A DNA stretch of 46,927 nucleotides, taken from positions 1 through 46,927 of the forward strand of contig JAFZFT010000106.1 of the NCBI GenBank assembly GCA_017555765.1. Direction: 5' to 3'. The position numbers were made by a program, and so were the translations under genes. Position 1 is the first letter of the stretch. Every line of letters begins with the position of its first letter. The notes beneath the pieces are model-generated. The model did not search any database, had not been told where the DNA came from, and saw only the letters and a program-made list of their open reading frames with translations. This document shows, one piece after another, positions 32,649-42,700 of this stretch. This stretch comes from Clostridia bacterium (lineage in GTDB: Bacteria > Bacillota > Clostridia > Oscillospirales > Acutalibacteraceae).

Positions 32649-32688
32649 TACAGTCACTCCTTCTGTTAATTGTTTGTTTACAAAAAGT

Positions 32689-32717
32689 ATAATATCATTA
32701 AAGTTCTGTTTTGTCAA
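32689..32717 (-). promoter_or_regulatory. Promoter of the 29-aa peptide gene
   Basis: On the minus strand TTGACA (32712-32717), 17 bases, TATTAT (32689-32694). The -35 box is a perfect consensus match. Confidence 0.75.
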
Positions 32718-32822
32718 TAGCTTTTATTTACTAATGGGAATGACTTATGATTAAATTATGTTAAAAAGATTGATATTTATTTCGAAAGGTGATACAATTC
32801 ATTTAAAGAAAGGATGATTATT

Positions 32823-33746
32823 ATGAGCAAAACAACTCTTGTAATTATGGCAGCAGGTATGGGTAGCCGATACGGCGGGCTCAAGCAGATTGATCCTATC
32901 GGTCCCGGTGGAGAAATTATTCTTGACTATTCTGTTTACGATGCAGTCAAGGCAGGCTTCGACAAGGTTATCTTCGTAATCAAGGAGGAAATCGAAAAGG
33001 ATTTCAAGGAAATCATCGGCAACAAGTTTGATGGCGTTGTTGAGATTGACTTTGCTTATCAGAATATCAGCAATCTTCCTGAGGGCTTCACAGTACCCGA
33101 AGGCAGAGTCAAGCCCTGGGGTACGGGTCATGCCGTACTTTCCTGCAAGGGTATGATTGACGGTCCCTTTGCGGTTATCAATGCGGATGACTATTACGGA
33201 AGAGAAACCTTCGAGCTTATATACAACGAGCTCAATAAGGAAAAGGCTGAAGGCGACAAGTACGGCTTCTGTATGGTAGGCTTCAGAGTTGAAAACACAC
33301 TTACAGAAAACGGTACTGTTGCAAGAGGTGTGTGTCAGACAAGCGACGACGGATATCTTACCGATATCGTTGAAAGAACAAAGATTGCTATCCGTGACGA
33401 TAAGATTATGTTTACCGAGGATGATGGCGAAAGCTGGACAGAAATCCCCGAGGGTACAACAGTATCAATGAACTGTTGGGGCTTTACTCCTGTTATGATG
33501 GATGAGCTTGAAAGTCGTTTTGCCGCATGTCTTGAGAGAAATAAGGACAATATGCTCAAGTGTGAGTATTTCCTTCCCTTTGTTGTTGATGAGCTTCTCA
33601 AGGAGGATAAGGCTGAGGTGACAGTACTTTCCACAAAGGAAAAGTGGTACGGCGTTACATATAAAGAGGATAAGGCTGTAGTTGTAAGTGCTATCAGAGA
33701 AAAGGTTGAAAAAGGAGAGTATCCCGAGTGTCTGTGGAAAAAATGA
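32823..33746 (+). CDS. Sugar-nucleotide transferase (NTP_transferase family)
   Basis: 307 aa from MSKTTLVIMAAG. An N-terminal nucleotide-binding signature (MAAGMGSRYGGLKQIDPIGPGG) and the metal-binding motif NADDYYGRE (about residue 123) are present. It joins a sugar phosphate to an NTP to make a nucleotide sugar. The partner gene is a hexapeptide acetyltransferase overlapping its end, so the pair may prepare an acetylated surface sugar. Substrates cannot be told. An AAAGGATG box precedes the ATG at 32823. Confidence 0.88.
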   Translation: MSKTTLVIMAAGMGSRYGGLKQIDPIGPGGEIILDYSVYDAVKAGFDKVIFVIKEEIEKDFKEIIGNKFDGVVEIDFAYQNISNLPEGFTVPEGRVKPWGTGHAVLSCKGMIDGPFAVINADDYYGRETFELIYNELNKEKAEGDKYGFCMVGFRVENTLTENGTVARGVCQTSDDGYLTDIVERTKIAIRDDKIMFTEDDGESWTEIPEGTTVSMNCWGFTPVMMDELESRFAACLERNKDNMLKCEYFLPFVVDELLKEDKAEVTVLSTKEKWYGVTYKEDKAVVVSAIREKVEKGEYPECLWKK

Positions 33747-34384
33747 TTGACCCGAGAGAGATGAGCTCCGAGGAAAGCCGTAAGAGAATGTATGAGGGCA
33801 GACTTTATATGCCCGGCGATGAGGAGATTATGTCCCGTCAGCTTCTCTGCCTTGAAAAGCTTTATGACTTCAACGCTACAAGACCCTCCGAGCTTGACAA
33901 GAGAGCGGCACTTCTCAAGGAAATGTTTGCAGAGATAGGTGAGGACTGTTATATCGAGCCTCCTCTTCACGCTAACTGGGCGGGCGCTCACGTACATTTC
34001 GGCGATTATGTATACGCTAACTTTAATCTTACTCTTGTAGACGATACTCATATCTATGTAGGGGATAAGGTTATGTTTGGTCCCAATGTAACGGTTGCAA
34101 CTGCGGGACATCCTATCGAGGTGCATCTTCGTGACCTTCAGATGCAGTACAATATGCCTGTACACATCGGCAGAAACGTATGGATAGGTGCAAACTCTGT
34201 TGTACTTCCCGGTGTTACCATAGGTGAGAACTCCGTAATTGGTGCGGGAAGTGTGGTAACAAAGGATATCCCTGCAAATGTGGTTGCAGTGGGAAATCCC
34301 TGCCGTGTGCTTCGTGAAATCGGAGAAAAGGACAGAGAGTACTATTTCCGTGACCTGAAGGTAGATGTAGTTATACCCGAATAA
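33728..34384 (+). CDS. Maltose/galactoside O-acetyltransferase-like (hexapeptide repeat)
   Basis: 218 aa from GTG 33728, ten bases after AAAGGAG; ATG 33743 overlaps the stop of the previous gene (ATGA) and is an alternative start. An N-terminal Maa domain (SRKRMYEGRLYMPGDEEI) is followed by a left-handed beta helix with hexapeptide repeats (for example IGRNVWIGANSVVLPGVTIG, ENSVIGAGSVVTKDI). The catalytic His is in TAGHPI. It acetylates a sugar hydroxyl from acetyl-CoA as a trimer. Confidence 0.92.
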   Translation: MSVEKMIDPREMSSEESRKRMYEGRLYMPGDEEIMSRQLLCLEKLYDFNATRPSELDKRAALLKEMFAEIGEDCYIEPPLHANWAGAHVHFGDYVYANFNLTLVDDTHIYVGDKVMFGPNVTVATAGHPIEVHLRDLQMQYNMPVHIGRNVWIGANSVVLPGVTIGENSVIGAGSVVTKDIPANVVAVGNPCRVLREIGEKDREYYFRDLKVDVVIPE

Positions 34385-34409
34385 AAAAAGAGGCTGTGCA
34401 GACAGCCTC

Positions 34410-34621
34410 TCAGACTGTCGATAAAGTCACAAGACCAACGATGCAGAAAAAACATTGTAATTATCTTGTTCGAATTATTTGCACAAAAAGCTTCAAAAAA
34501 TCGTCGGGACATCGAATCCCGACGATTTTTGTATCGTTTTGACCTTTTTTCACCCTCTCGCGGTACCATCGTACAGCTTCGGGGTGAAGAAAAGGCCATC
34601 TTGCAACTTTCTCACCAGCCT
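34410..34621 (-). repeat. MITE-like dispersed repeat, copy 2 (~212 bp)
   Basis: Reverse complement of 5599-5812, nearly identical. It is flanked by an 8-base direct repeat CAGCCTCT (34403-34410 and 34616-34623), which could be a target-site duplication inside a terminator-like hairpin (GAGGCTG/CAGCCTC at 34391-34409). The rest of the gap 34385-34833 holds a CAAGCGG/CCGCTTG hairpin (34696-34717), a short repeat at 34762-34796 and a terminator. Confidence 0.85.
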
Positions 34622-34761
34622 CTTTTTTAGTAGTCAGTATCCGGTAGGCGGCAGTTTTTTTGTAACCGTCTGATGAAAAAAAGGGCGCAAAAAAACAAGC
34701 GGAGATATACCGCTTGCTGTTTGTGTGTATTCTTGCACGGGAAGTCTCTTAATCCTATATG

Positions 34762-34796
34762 CCACGGTGGCGTGTGACTACCGGCTACTGACCACT
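34762..34796 (+). repeat. Short repeat with ACTACCGGCTACTGA
   Basis: Contains GGCGTGTGACTACCGGCTAC followed by TGACCACT; a related stretch is at 44374-44412. Confidence 0.6.
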
Positions 34797-34798
34797 AA

Positions 34799-34828
34799 AA
34801 AACTCCCACGGATTTGTCCGTGGGAGTT
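34799..34828 (-). terminator. Terminator of the M28 peptidase gene
   Basis: 12-bp stem AACTCCCACGGA with TCCGTGGGAGTT; on the minus strand followed by TTTT. Confidence 0.9.
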
Positions 34829-34833
34829 TGCTG

Positions 34834-36051
34834 TTACTGCTTAGCGCCGTTATCAAACATTTCAAGAGCCTTTACACTTGCTGCGAAGCACTTTGCAAGA
34901 CAATCTGCATTAAGAGCGTCGGGAGTGTCAAGTCTTGTGTGATAGAAGTCGGGGAGAGCGTGGTTAAGAGCTGTAATACCTGTTGCTCTCATACCTGCCT
35001 GAGCAAATGCTGCTGAGTCAGTTGCACCGCCGAGAGGAGGAACAAAGCCCTTCTTGACGGGAATGTCGAGCTCTGCGCAAGCTTCCATAAAGAGGTCGGA
35101 AACATCCTTGTCAACCTTAACGGTAGCGTTGAGGTCACGGTAGTTAACCATAAGCTGCTCTGACTGAGCGATTGTGTCGTATGAGAATACGAAGGTGGGA
35201 ACATCCTCGAATTCCTTGGCGTGCTTGCCTGCCCACGCCTTTGCACCGCGAAGACCTGCTTCCTCTGAGCCTGTAAGAACAACGCCTATCTCTGTGTTTT
35301 CGAATTCGATGCCTTCATCCTTGAGCATCTTGAGAATAGCCATACCGATGTAGCAGCCTGAAAGGTTGTCGTTTGCACCGTCAACGATTCTCTTTTCGTT
35401 CCACATGAAGTAGAGACCGAACCAGAAGGGTACGAAAACAAGAGCGACGAGGCCGAGAGTTTTCGCAAGGTCGTCGTTGAGAGCCCCTGCAAGCTTTGCG
35501 ATTGCAATACCGAGTGTGTAGAAAGCACCGATGAAGCATACAAACATATGAATATCAAAGCCGAGGTATGTGAACTTATACTTGAAGGGCCATTCCCAAG
35601 CACCGTCGGGGTGACCGTTGAAGATGATCCTGCGCTTTACTTCGCCTGTGGGCTTTTTGAAGCCTGCAGCGTTGTGGCCTGTCTTTTCCTTGAAGAGCTT
35701 GTCAACAGCCTTCTTGTAAAGACCGAACTGAAGTACGCAAAGAACAAGACCGATAGCGATAGCTATGACTGAAACTACAGGAACAAAGAAATAAGCGGCA
35801 AGAGCGATAAAGCAGCAGGTGATTGTTATGTAAATCCAGCCGAGGAAGGAGTTGGGATTTTCCTTGAAGGGTTCAACATAAACACGGTCACAGCCGTATT
35901 CCTTCATCTGCTCTGCGGCGTATTCGCAAGCCTGCTTTTCGCCGTAGTCGCCGGGGCCACGCTTTTCGAATGTGTTGCAGATATATGTGATTTCATCAAT
36001 CATATATTTAGCTGCAGCATCTTTTTTGTCAATGAGTGTCTGAAGATTCAT
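34834..36051 (-). CDS. M28-family zinc aminopeptidase with membrane helices
   Basis: 405 aa. Zinc ligands can be followed in the order of the M28 family: NGHPDGAWEW (His), VDGANDNLSG (bridging Asp), GSEEAGLRGA (catalytic Glu and ligand Glu), SYDTIA (Asp) and the C-terminal FYHTRLDT (His). Hydrophobic segments at about 68-108 (inserted before the first zinc ligand) and about 180-220 (inside the domain) anchor it in the membrane, which is unusual for M28 aminopeptidases. A good AAAGGAGAG site precedes the ATG. Single-gene unit. Confidence 0.88.
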   Translation of the reverse strand: MNLQTLIDKKDAAAKYMIDEITYICNTFEKRGPGDYGEKQACEYAAEQMKEYGCDRVYVEPFKENPNSFLGWIYITITCCFIALAAYFFVPVVSVIAIAIGLVLCVLQFGLYKKAVDKLFKEKTGHNAAGFKKPTGEVKRRIIFNGHPDGAWEWPFKYKFTYLGFDIHMFVCFIGAFYTLGIAIAKLAGALNDDLAKTLGLVALVFVPFWFGLYFMWNEKRIVDGANDNLSGCYIGMAILKMLKDEGIEFENTEIGVVLTGSEEAGLRGAKAWAGKHAKEFEDVPTFVFSYDTIAQSEQLMVNYRDLNATVKVDKDVSDLFMEACAELDIPVKKGFVPPLGGATDSAAFAQAGMRATGITALNHALPDFYHTRLDTPDALNADCLAKCFAASVKALEMFDNGAKQ

Positions 36052-36148
36052 ATATTTCTCTCCTTTACAATGTTTATAATACTACTTTAGCACAGAGAAT
36101 CATTAAAGATGTGAATAAACTTTTAACAAAAGAAATTTTATATAAAAA

Positions 36149-36176
36149 ACGGACTGCTCCGAAGAACAGTCCGTTT
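36149..36176 (-). terminator. Terminator of the exported alpha/beta hydrolase gene
   Basis: Stem ACGGACTG with CAGTCCGT; on the minus strand followed by TTTTTTATATAAAA. Confidence 0.85.
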
Positions 36177-36187
36177 GTATGCTTTTA

Positions 36188-37738
36188 TTAAGCGCCGAAG
36201 CTGAAATTGAACTCAAAACCACCTTTGAAGAGCTTTGAGATAAAGTTTAAAAATGCACTGATAAAGCGGAAAAGGCTTGAAAGCTTATTTTCTTCCGGCT
36301 TCTCGTAATCCTCGTCGGGAGTAACCTCTTTTCCGGTGTTGTTATCTGTAAACTGAGGATATACATCCTGCTGCGAAACATTGTAATCGTTATTCATAAT
36401 TACAAGGCACATATCCTCCATTGCACCCCAATGGTCGTGATGGAGATTCTTTATAAACCAGGTGTTCTCGGGAAGAAGGCAGGTTGAAGCATCTATCTTG
36501 TGGTCAGGGGAGATGTACTTCTGATTTTCCTCGGAGACAGATGAGAGATACTTTTCGCTGAGTACCTTATTGTAATCTGCCGCAGTAGCACCGAAGGTCT
36601 GTCTGGGGATAGCGGTGTCACCGTCGCCCTGTACTGCCGCACCCTTATAGAGAGGATAGTCGGGGAAGTTGTACTTTGCGAAGATGTTGTAGCGTACGCC
36701 CTTGTCCGTCATTGCGAGTACTGTTTCGTTGTGGTCCTTCTGTACTGTATCATAGTAAGCGCGTACCTTTGTGATGAGACCGCTGTACTCTTCCTCGACA
36801 CCGCCGAAAATGAAGCTGATAGCCTTTTCAAGGTTGCCTGGAGTTACCATTGCCCAGTATGAAGTCCATGATGCGAAGGTATCTCTGAGGATGGGAGGAA
36901 GAAGGTCTGTCTTGATGCGGTCGAGAAGAAGGTCGATAGCATCTGAGCCGAGACCGAGCACCTCAACCTGATTGAAAAGCTCAATCAGAGACATGAGGAG
37001 TGTTGCAAGAGCATCGTCCTCGATGAGGTCTTTGTTTTCGATGTACCAGTCAGCGAAGTTGTTTACTGCATCGGGGTCGAGATAAATTTCGCCTGTGAAA
37101 AGAGCGGTCATAAAGTCAATACCGTCTATTGAAGGTGCGAAGTAGGAGATATCGTCAACGTACTTTGCGGCGTGCTCTTCGTTCATTGCAACGTAAGCGG
37201 CAATAACGTTTGCACCGTAGCAACGGCCGACAATATTAACCTTATCAGCACCGGTTGCACCGATAACTCTGTCGATGTAAGCGGCAAGCTCGTTGCCTGT
37301 TACCATAGGACTGATTCGCCAGTCATACCAGAAGCGATAGTCCCAGAGTCCGAAGCCTTCGCTCTTTTCCTTGACATCAACTGTTGAAGAGTGGTATTCG
37401 GGTGCTGTGCCGTTTGAAGCCTCACCGTTTTTGTCAAGAGCGGACTTGCCGTAAATATCAACAACAACATCGTGGAAGTCGCTTGCCCACTGCTTATAGT
37501 TGTCTGTGAGCATACCGAGAGCAAATTCCTTGAGAAGTCCCATGCCCTTTTCCTCGAGTACTGCCTCAAGGTCGATATTGAAGTTGGAAACAAGGTTTCC
37601 CTCTGTGTCGTAGATTTTGTTTGTCTGTGCGCCTGTTACATAAATAGTGGGATACTCCTTATACTCGCCTGCAAAAGCGGGGACTGCGAGAGAAAGCATA
37701 AGTACAGTAGCCAGAACAAATGATAAAAGCTTTTTCAT
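36188..37738 (-). CDS. Exported alpha/beta hydrolase with Cys nucleophile elbow
   Basis: 516 aa. A signal peptide (1-23, cut after AFA) is followed by an alpha/beta hydrolase domain. The nucleophile elbow reads G171-R-C173-Y-G175, with Cys in place of the usual Ser (GxSxG). Likely partners are D374 in GDGDTA and a His in LHHDHWGAM (434-436), the normal order. A large helical insert (about 205-340) forms a lid. The C-terminus (FRFISAFLNFISKLFKGGF) looks like an amphipathic membrane-binding helix. Substrate unknown. Complete, with no frameshift; AAAGGAG precedes the ATG. Confidence 0.75.
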   Translation of the reverse strand: MKKLLSFVLATVLMLSLAVPAFAGEYKEYPTIYVTGAQTNKIYDTEGNLVSNFNIDLEAVLEEKGMGLLKEFALGMLTDNYKQWASDFHDVVVDIYGKSALDKNGEASNGTAPEYHSSTVDVKEKSEGFGLWDYRFWYDWRISPMVTGNELAAYIDRVIGATGADKVNIVGRCYGANVIAAYVAMNEEHAAKYVDDISYFAPSIDGIDFMTALFTGEIYLDPDAVNNFADWYIENKDLIEDDALATLLMSLIELFNQVEVLGLGSDAIDLLLDRIKTDLLPPILRDTFASWTSYWAMVTPGNLEKAISFIFGGVEEEYSGLITKVRAYYDTVQKDHNETVLAMTDKGVRYNIFAKYNFPDYPLYKGAAVQGDGDTAIPRQTFGATAADYNKVLSEKYLSSVSEENQKYISPDHKIDASTCLLPENTWFIKNLHHDHWGAMEDMCLVIMNNDYNVSQQDVYPQFTDNNTGKEVTPDEDYEKPEENKLSSLFRFISAFLNFISKLFKGGFEFNFSFGA

Positions 37739-37954
37739 TATAATCGTACTCCTTTACTGAGTTTTTCGTGGGTATTATATACCTTGAAAAAGGCGTTTTC
37801 AATGGATTTCGATAAAAACATCAATTTGTTACTAAATTGTAAAGATTTGTATAAACTTTGAACAAAAGTATGACAAATTCAGTGTGTGATAAAGGTCGGT
37901 GAGAAGGTGGAAACATCTGCACTTTAATAAAGTAAATTATTTTCGGGAAAAATG

Positions 37955-37983
37955 TTTACTTTTGAAAAATAGTGGTGTATAAT
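37955..37983 (+). promoter_or_regulatory. Promoter of the APC permease gene
   Basis: TTTACT (37955-37960), 17 bases, TATAAT (37978-37983). It overlaps the ATG of the longer frame (37982), so translation must start downstream. Confidence 0.7.
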
Positions 37984-38017
37984 GAATAAAAATCTCCTCA
38001 GAAAAGGAAGGAATATT

Positions 38018-39466
38018 ATGGAAAACGGAAACGGACTTAAAAAGCAATACGGCCTGCTGATGGCAATATGTATGGTTGTCGGTACTGTTGTCGGCTCAGG
38101 TGTATTCTTTAAAGCACAGGCAATTCTTGACAAAACAAACGGCGATATGCCTCTCGGTATCATCGCATGGATTATCGGCGGTCTCGTAATGATCTTCTGC
38201 GTTCTCGCATTCTGCGTTATGGCTCAGCAGTACGAAAAGGTTAACGGTCTTGTTGACTACGCTGAAGCTACAATCGGCGGCAAATACGCATACTTTATGG
38301 GTTGGTTCGCTACAATAATCTACACACCCGCAATGACCTCAGTTCTTGCATGGCTTACAGCAAGATACTTCCTTACATTCGTTGTTTCGGTTAACCCCGA
38401 CTTCCAGCTTGCAGGTAACCCCGTAACAAGCTCCGAAACATTTACTCTTGCAGGTTTCATTCTTATCTGTGTATTTGCAGTAAACACACTTTCTTCAAAG
38501 CTTGCAGGTAAGCTTCAGATAAGTGCAACCTTCATCAAGCTTATCCCGCTTCTTCTTATGGCTGTTGTAGGTACAGTTTACGGCTTCACACACAATATCG
38601 ACAACGAACCCGTATCAATCCTTGCATCAAACTTCGCAACAAGTGCAGGCGATATTTCACCTCTCTTCGGTGCTGTTGTTGCTACCGCTTTCGCTTACGA
38701 AGGCTGGATTCTCGCAACATCAATCAACTCAGAAATCAAGAATTCAAAGAAGAACCTCCCCATCGCTCTTATCTTAGGCGGTATCGTTATCATCGCTATC
38801 TACCTTCTCTACTATATCGGCGTTGCAGGCGGTGCTTCAGTTGATACACTCAGAACAGAGGGTACTGCTCCCGCATTCGTTACAGTTTTCGGTAACGTTA
38901 TCGGTAACATTCTTAACCTCTTTGTTGCAGTTTCCTGCCTCGGTACTCTCAACGGTCTTCTTATCGGCTGTATCCGCGGTATGTACTCACTTTCAGTACG
39001 TAATATGGGCCCCAAGCAGAAGCTTATGCAGCAGATCGACCCCGCTTCTGGTATGCCCTCAAACTCATGCATCATCGGTCTTGTTGTTGTTGCCGCTTGG
39101 CTTGTATACTTCTACGGTGCAAACCTTGCTCCCACACCCTGGTTCGGCAAGTTCAGCTTTGACTCATCAGAGCTTCCCATCATCACAATTTATGCTCTTT
39201 ACATTCCTATGTTCATTCAGTTTATGAGAAAGGAAAAGAGCCTTCCCGTATTAAAGAGAATCGTATTACCCATACTTGGTGTTATCGGTTCAGGCTTTAT
39301 GGTTATCGCAGCCTTCTACTCACACGGTTATGTTCCTTACATCACTGCTAAGGAAGCAGGCGAAGGCTTCAGCTGTCCCGTACTTTTCTATCTTATCGTA
39401 TTCGCTGTAATTATGGCAATCGGTATGCTTCTTATGAATCCCAACAAGAAGGAAAAGACAAAATAA
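38018..39466 (+). CDS. APC-family amino acid permease
   Basis: 482 aa from MENGNGLKKQ, with AAAAGGAAGG upstream. About twelve membrane helices. The first helix has the broken-helix motif VVGTVVGSGVFFKAQ typical of amino acid/polyamine/organocation transporters; the SteT/LAT-like layout suggests an amino acid exchanger or importer. Single-gene unit with promoter and terminator. Substrate cannot be assigned. Confidence 0.92.
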   Translation: MENGNGLKKQYGLLMAICMVVGTVVGSGVFFKAQAILDKTNGDMPLGIIAWIIGGLVMIFCVLAFCVMAQQYEKVNGLVDYAEATIGGKYAYFMGWFATIIYTPAMTSVLAWLTARYFLTFVVSVNPDFQLAGNPVTSSETFTLAGFILICVFAVNTLSSKLAGKLQISATFIKLIPLLLMAVVGTVYGFTHNIDNEPVSILASNFATSAGDISPLFGAVVATAFAYEGWILATSINSEIKNSKKNLPIALILGGIVIIAIYLLYYIGVAGGASVDTLRTEGTAPAFVTVFGNVIGNILNLFVAVSCLGTLNGLLIGCIRGMYSLSVRNMGPKQKLMQQIDPASGMPSNSCIIGLVVVAAWLVYFYGANLAPTPWFGKFSFDSSELPIITIYALYIPMFIQFMRKEKSLPVLKRIVLPILGVIGSGFMVIAAFYSHGYVPYITAKEAGEGFSCPVLFYLIVFAVIMAIGMLLMNPNKKEKTK

Positions 39467-39473
39467 TAATCTG

Positions 39474-39505
39474 CAGACCATCGGAGAAGATCCGATGGTC
39501 TTTTT
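39474..39505 (+). terminator. Terminator of the permease gene
   Basis: Stem AGACCATCGGA with TCCGATGGTCT followed by TTTT. Confidence 0.88.
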
Positions 39506-39626
39506 ATGTCTGCTCTGAAGGGTACGGCAAAAGACTGAATTTCAGCGGTGAAATTACGTTTATGTAAATAAGCTTTAAAATTTCAGTTTTTTGGAATGAA
39601 AGGTAAATGTTTTTAATCAAATGCTA

Positions 39627-39655
39627 TTTACATATTGAAAAGAAAGTGTTAAAAT
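39627..39655 (+). promoter_or_regulatory. Promoter of the PFOR gene
   Basis: TTTACA (39627-39632), 17 bases, TAAAAT (39650-39655). Confidence 0.65.
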
Positions 39656-39716
39656 ACTATGTGGTAATTTCTTCAGCAAATTATTGAAAATTTAAAATAT
39701 CAGGAGGAAAAATCCA

Positions 39717-42700
39717 ATGGCAAGAAAAATGAAAACCATGGACGGTAACAATGCCGCTGCTCACGTATCTTATGCGTTCACAGAAGTAGCCGGTATTTAT
39801 CCCATCACCCCGTCAAGCCCCATGGCCGACTATGTTGATCAGTGGTCTGCTCAGGGACTTAAGAACATTTTCGGAACAAGAGTAAACGTTGTTGAAATGC
39901 AGTCAGAAGCAGGTGCCGCAGGTACTGTTCACGGCTCACTCGCAGCAGGTGCTCTCACAACTACCTACACAGCTTCACAGGGTCTTCTTCTTATGATCCC
40001 CAATATGTACAAAATCGCCGGTGAGCTTCTTCCCTGCGTATTCCATGTATCAGCACGTTGTGTAGCATCACACGCTCTTAACATTTTCGGCGACCATTCA
40101 GACGTATACGCTTGCCGTCAGACAGGCTTCGCAATGCTCGCAGAAACAAATACACAGGAAGTTATGGACCTTGCAGCTGTTGCACACCTTGCATCAATCA
40201 AGAGCCGCGTTCCCTTCCTCAACTTCTTCGACGGCTTCCGTACATCACACGAGCTTCAGAAGATCGAAGTTTGGGATTTCGAGGACCTTAAGGAAATGTG
40301 CGACATGGATGCTGTTGAAGCTTTCCGTAAGAGAGCTCTCAACCCCGAGCGTCCCGTAATGCGCGGTTCACACGAAAACGACGATATCTTCTTCCAAAAC
40401 AGAGAAGCATGTAACAAGTACTACGATGCAGTTCCCGGTATCGTTGAAGAATACATGGGCAAGGTTAACGCTAAGCTCGGTACAGACTATCAGCTCTTCA
40501 ACTACTACGGTGCTCCCGATGCAGAAAGAGTTATCGTAGCTATGGGTTCATTCAACGACGTTGCTGAAGAGGTTGTTGATTACCTTACAGCAGCAGGCGA
40601 AAAGGTTGGTCTTATCAAGGTTCGTCTTTACAGACCCTTCTCAGCTAAGCACCTTCTCGCAGCTATCCCCGAAACAGTTAAGAAGATTGCTGTTCTCGAC
40701 AGAACAAAGGAACCCGGTTCACTCGGCGAACCTCTTTATCTTGACGTTGTTACTGCTCTTGCAACTGCAGGCAGAACAGGTATCAAGGTAATCGGCGGCC
40801 GTTACGGTCTCGGTTCAAAGGATACACCTCCCTCATCAGTATTCGCAGTATACAACGAGCTTGCTAAGGATGAGCCCAAGGCTCAGTTCACACTCGGTAT
40901 CGTTGATGACCTTACCAACCTTTCACTCGAGGAAGTACCCGCTCCCAACACAGCAGCAGAAGGTACAATCGAATGTAAGTTCTGGGGTCTCGGCGGTGAC
41001 GGTACTGTTGGTGCTAACAAGAACTCAATCAAGATCATCGGTGACCATACAGACAAGTACGTTCAGGCTTACTTCCAGTACGACTCAAAGAAGACCGGTG
41101 GTATCACAATTTCTCACCTTCGTTTCGGCGACAAGCCCATCAAGAGCCCCTACTACATCAACAAGGCTGACTTCGTAGCATGTCACAACCCCTCATATGT
41201 TGACAAGGGCTTCAAGATGGTTAACGACGTTAAGCCCGGCGGTGTATACCTCATCAACTGCCAGTGGTCAGACGAAGAGCTTGATGCACACCTCAATGCA
41301 GAAGCAAAGAGATATATCGCTAAGAATAACATCCAGCTTTACACAGTTAACGCTATCGACCTTGCAGAAAAGGTTGGTATGGGCAAGAGAACAAACACAG
41401 TTCTTCAGTCAGCATTCTTCGCACTTGCTAACGTTATGCCCTCAGCAGAAGCTATTCAGTATATGAAGGACGCAGCAACAAAGTCCTACTCAAAGAAGGG
41501 TCAGGATATCGTTGACGCTAACCACAATGCTATCGATGCAGGTGCTACCGCTTACCATAAGGTAGAGGTTCCCGCAGCTTGGGCAGATGCAGTTGACGGT
41601 GCAGCAGCTCCCGCTTCAGAAGGTGCAGCTAAGCTCGTTAAGATGGTTGACACAATCCTCAAGCCCGTTGGCGTTATGGACGGTTACTCACTTCCCGTTT
41701 CAGCATTCGCTGATCACGCAGACGGTACCTTCGAGCACGGTGCATCAGCTTACGAAAAGAGAGGCGTTGCAGTTCTCGTTCCCGAATGGGATCCCACCAC
41801 TTGTGCAAAGTGTAATCAGTGCGCATATGTTTGTCCTCACGCTACAATCCGTCCCTTCGCTATGACAGAAGAGGAAGTTGCAGCAGCTCCCGCTAACATG
41901 AAGGTTTGCGAGAAGCCCGTTGTTAAGACAAACTACAAATATACTCTTGCAGTATCTCCCATGGACTGTATGGGATGCGGCGTATGTATCGGCGTATGTC
42001 CCACAAAGTCACTCAAGATGGTTTCCAAGGAATCACAGCTTGAAGAGCAGAAGGTATTTGATTACTGCGTAGCTAACGTAACAGAAAAGGCAGAAACAAC
42101 TGCAGTTATGAACGTTGTAGCCAGCCAGTACAAGAAGCCTCTCCTCGAGTTCTCAGGCTCATGCGCAGGTTGTGCAGAAACAGCTTACGCTCGTCTTGTA
42201 ACTCAGCTCTTCGGTGACAGAATGTACATCTCAAACGCTACAGGCTGTTCATCAATCTGGGGCGGTCCCGCAGCAACATCACCCTACACTGTAAACAGCA
42301 AGGGTCACGGTCCTGCTTGGGCTAACTCACTCTTTGAAGATAACGCTGAACACGGTCTTGGTATGTACTACGGCCAGAAGGCTCTCAGAGACAGACTTAT
42401 CGATGACGTTAAGGCTATCGTTGCAGGCGACAAGGCTTGTGCTGAGGTTAAGGCTGCAGGTGAAGAGTACCTTGCAACTATCGCTGACGGCGCTAAGAAC
42501 ACAGCAGCAGCTGACGCTCTCGTTGCAGCTATCAAGACAGCAGGTCCTTGCTGTGATTGTTGCACAGATATCCTCAACAACAGCGAATACCTTGCTAAGA
42601 AGTCCGTATGGATCTTCGGTGGCGACGGTTGGGCATATGATATCGGTTACGGCGGTCTTGACCACGTACTTGCTTCAGGTGAAGATGTAAACGTATTCGT

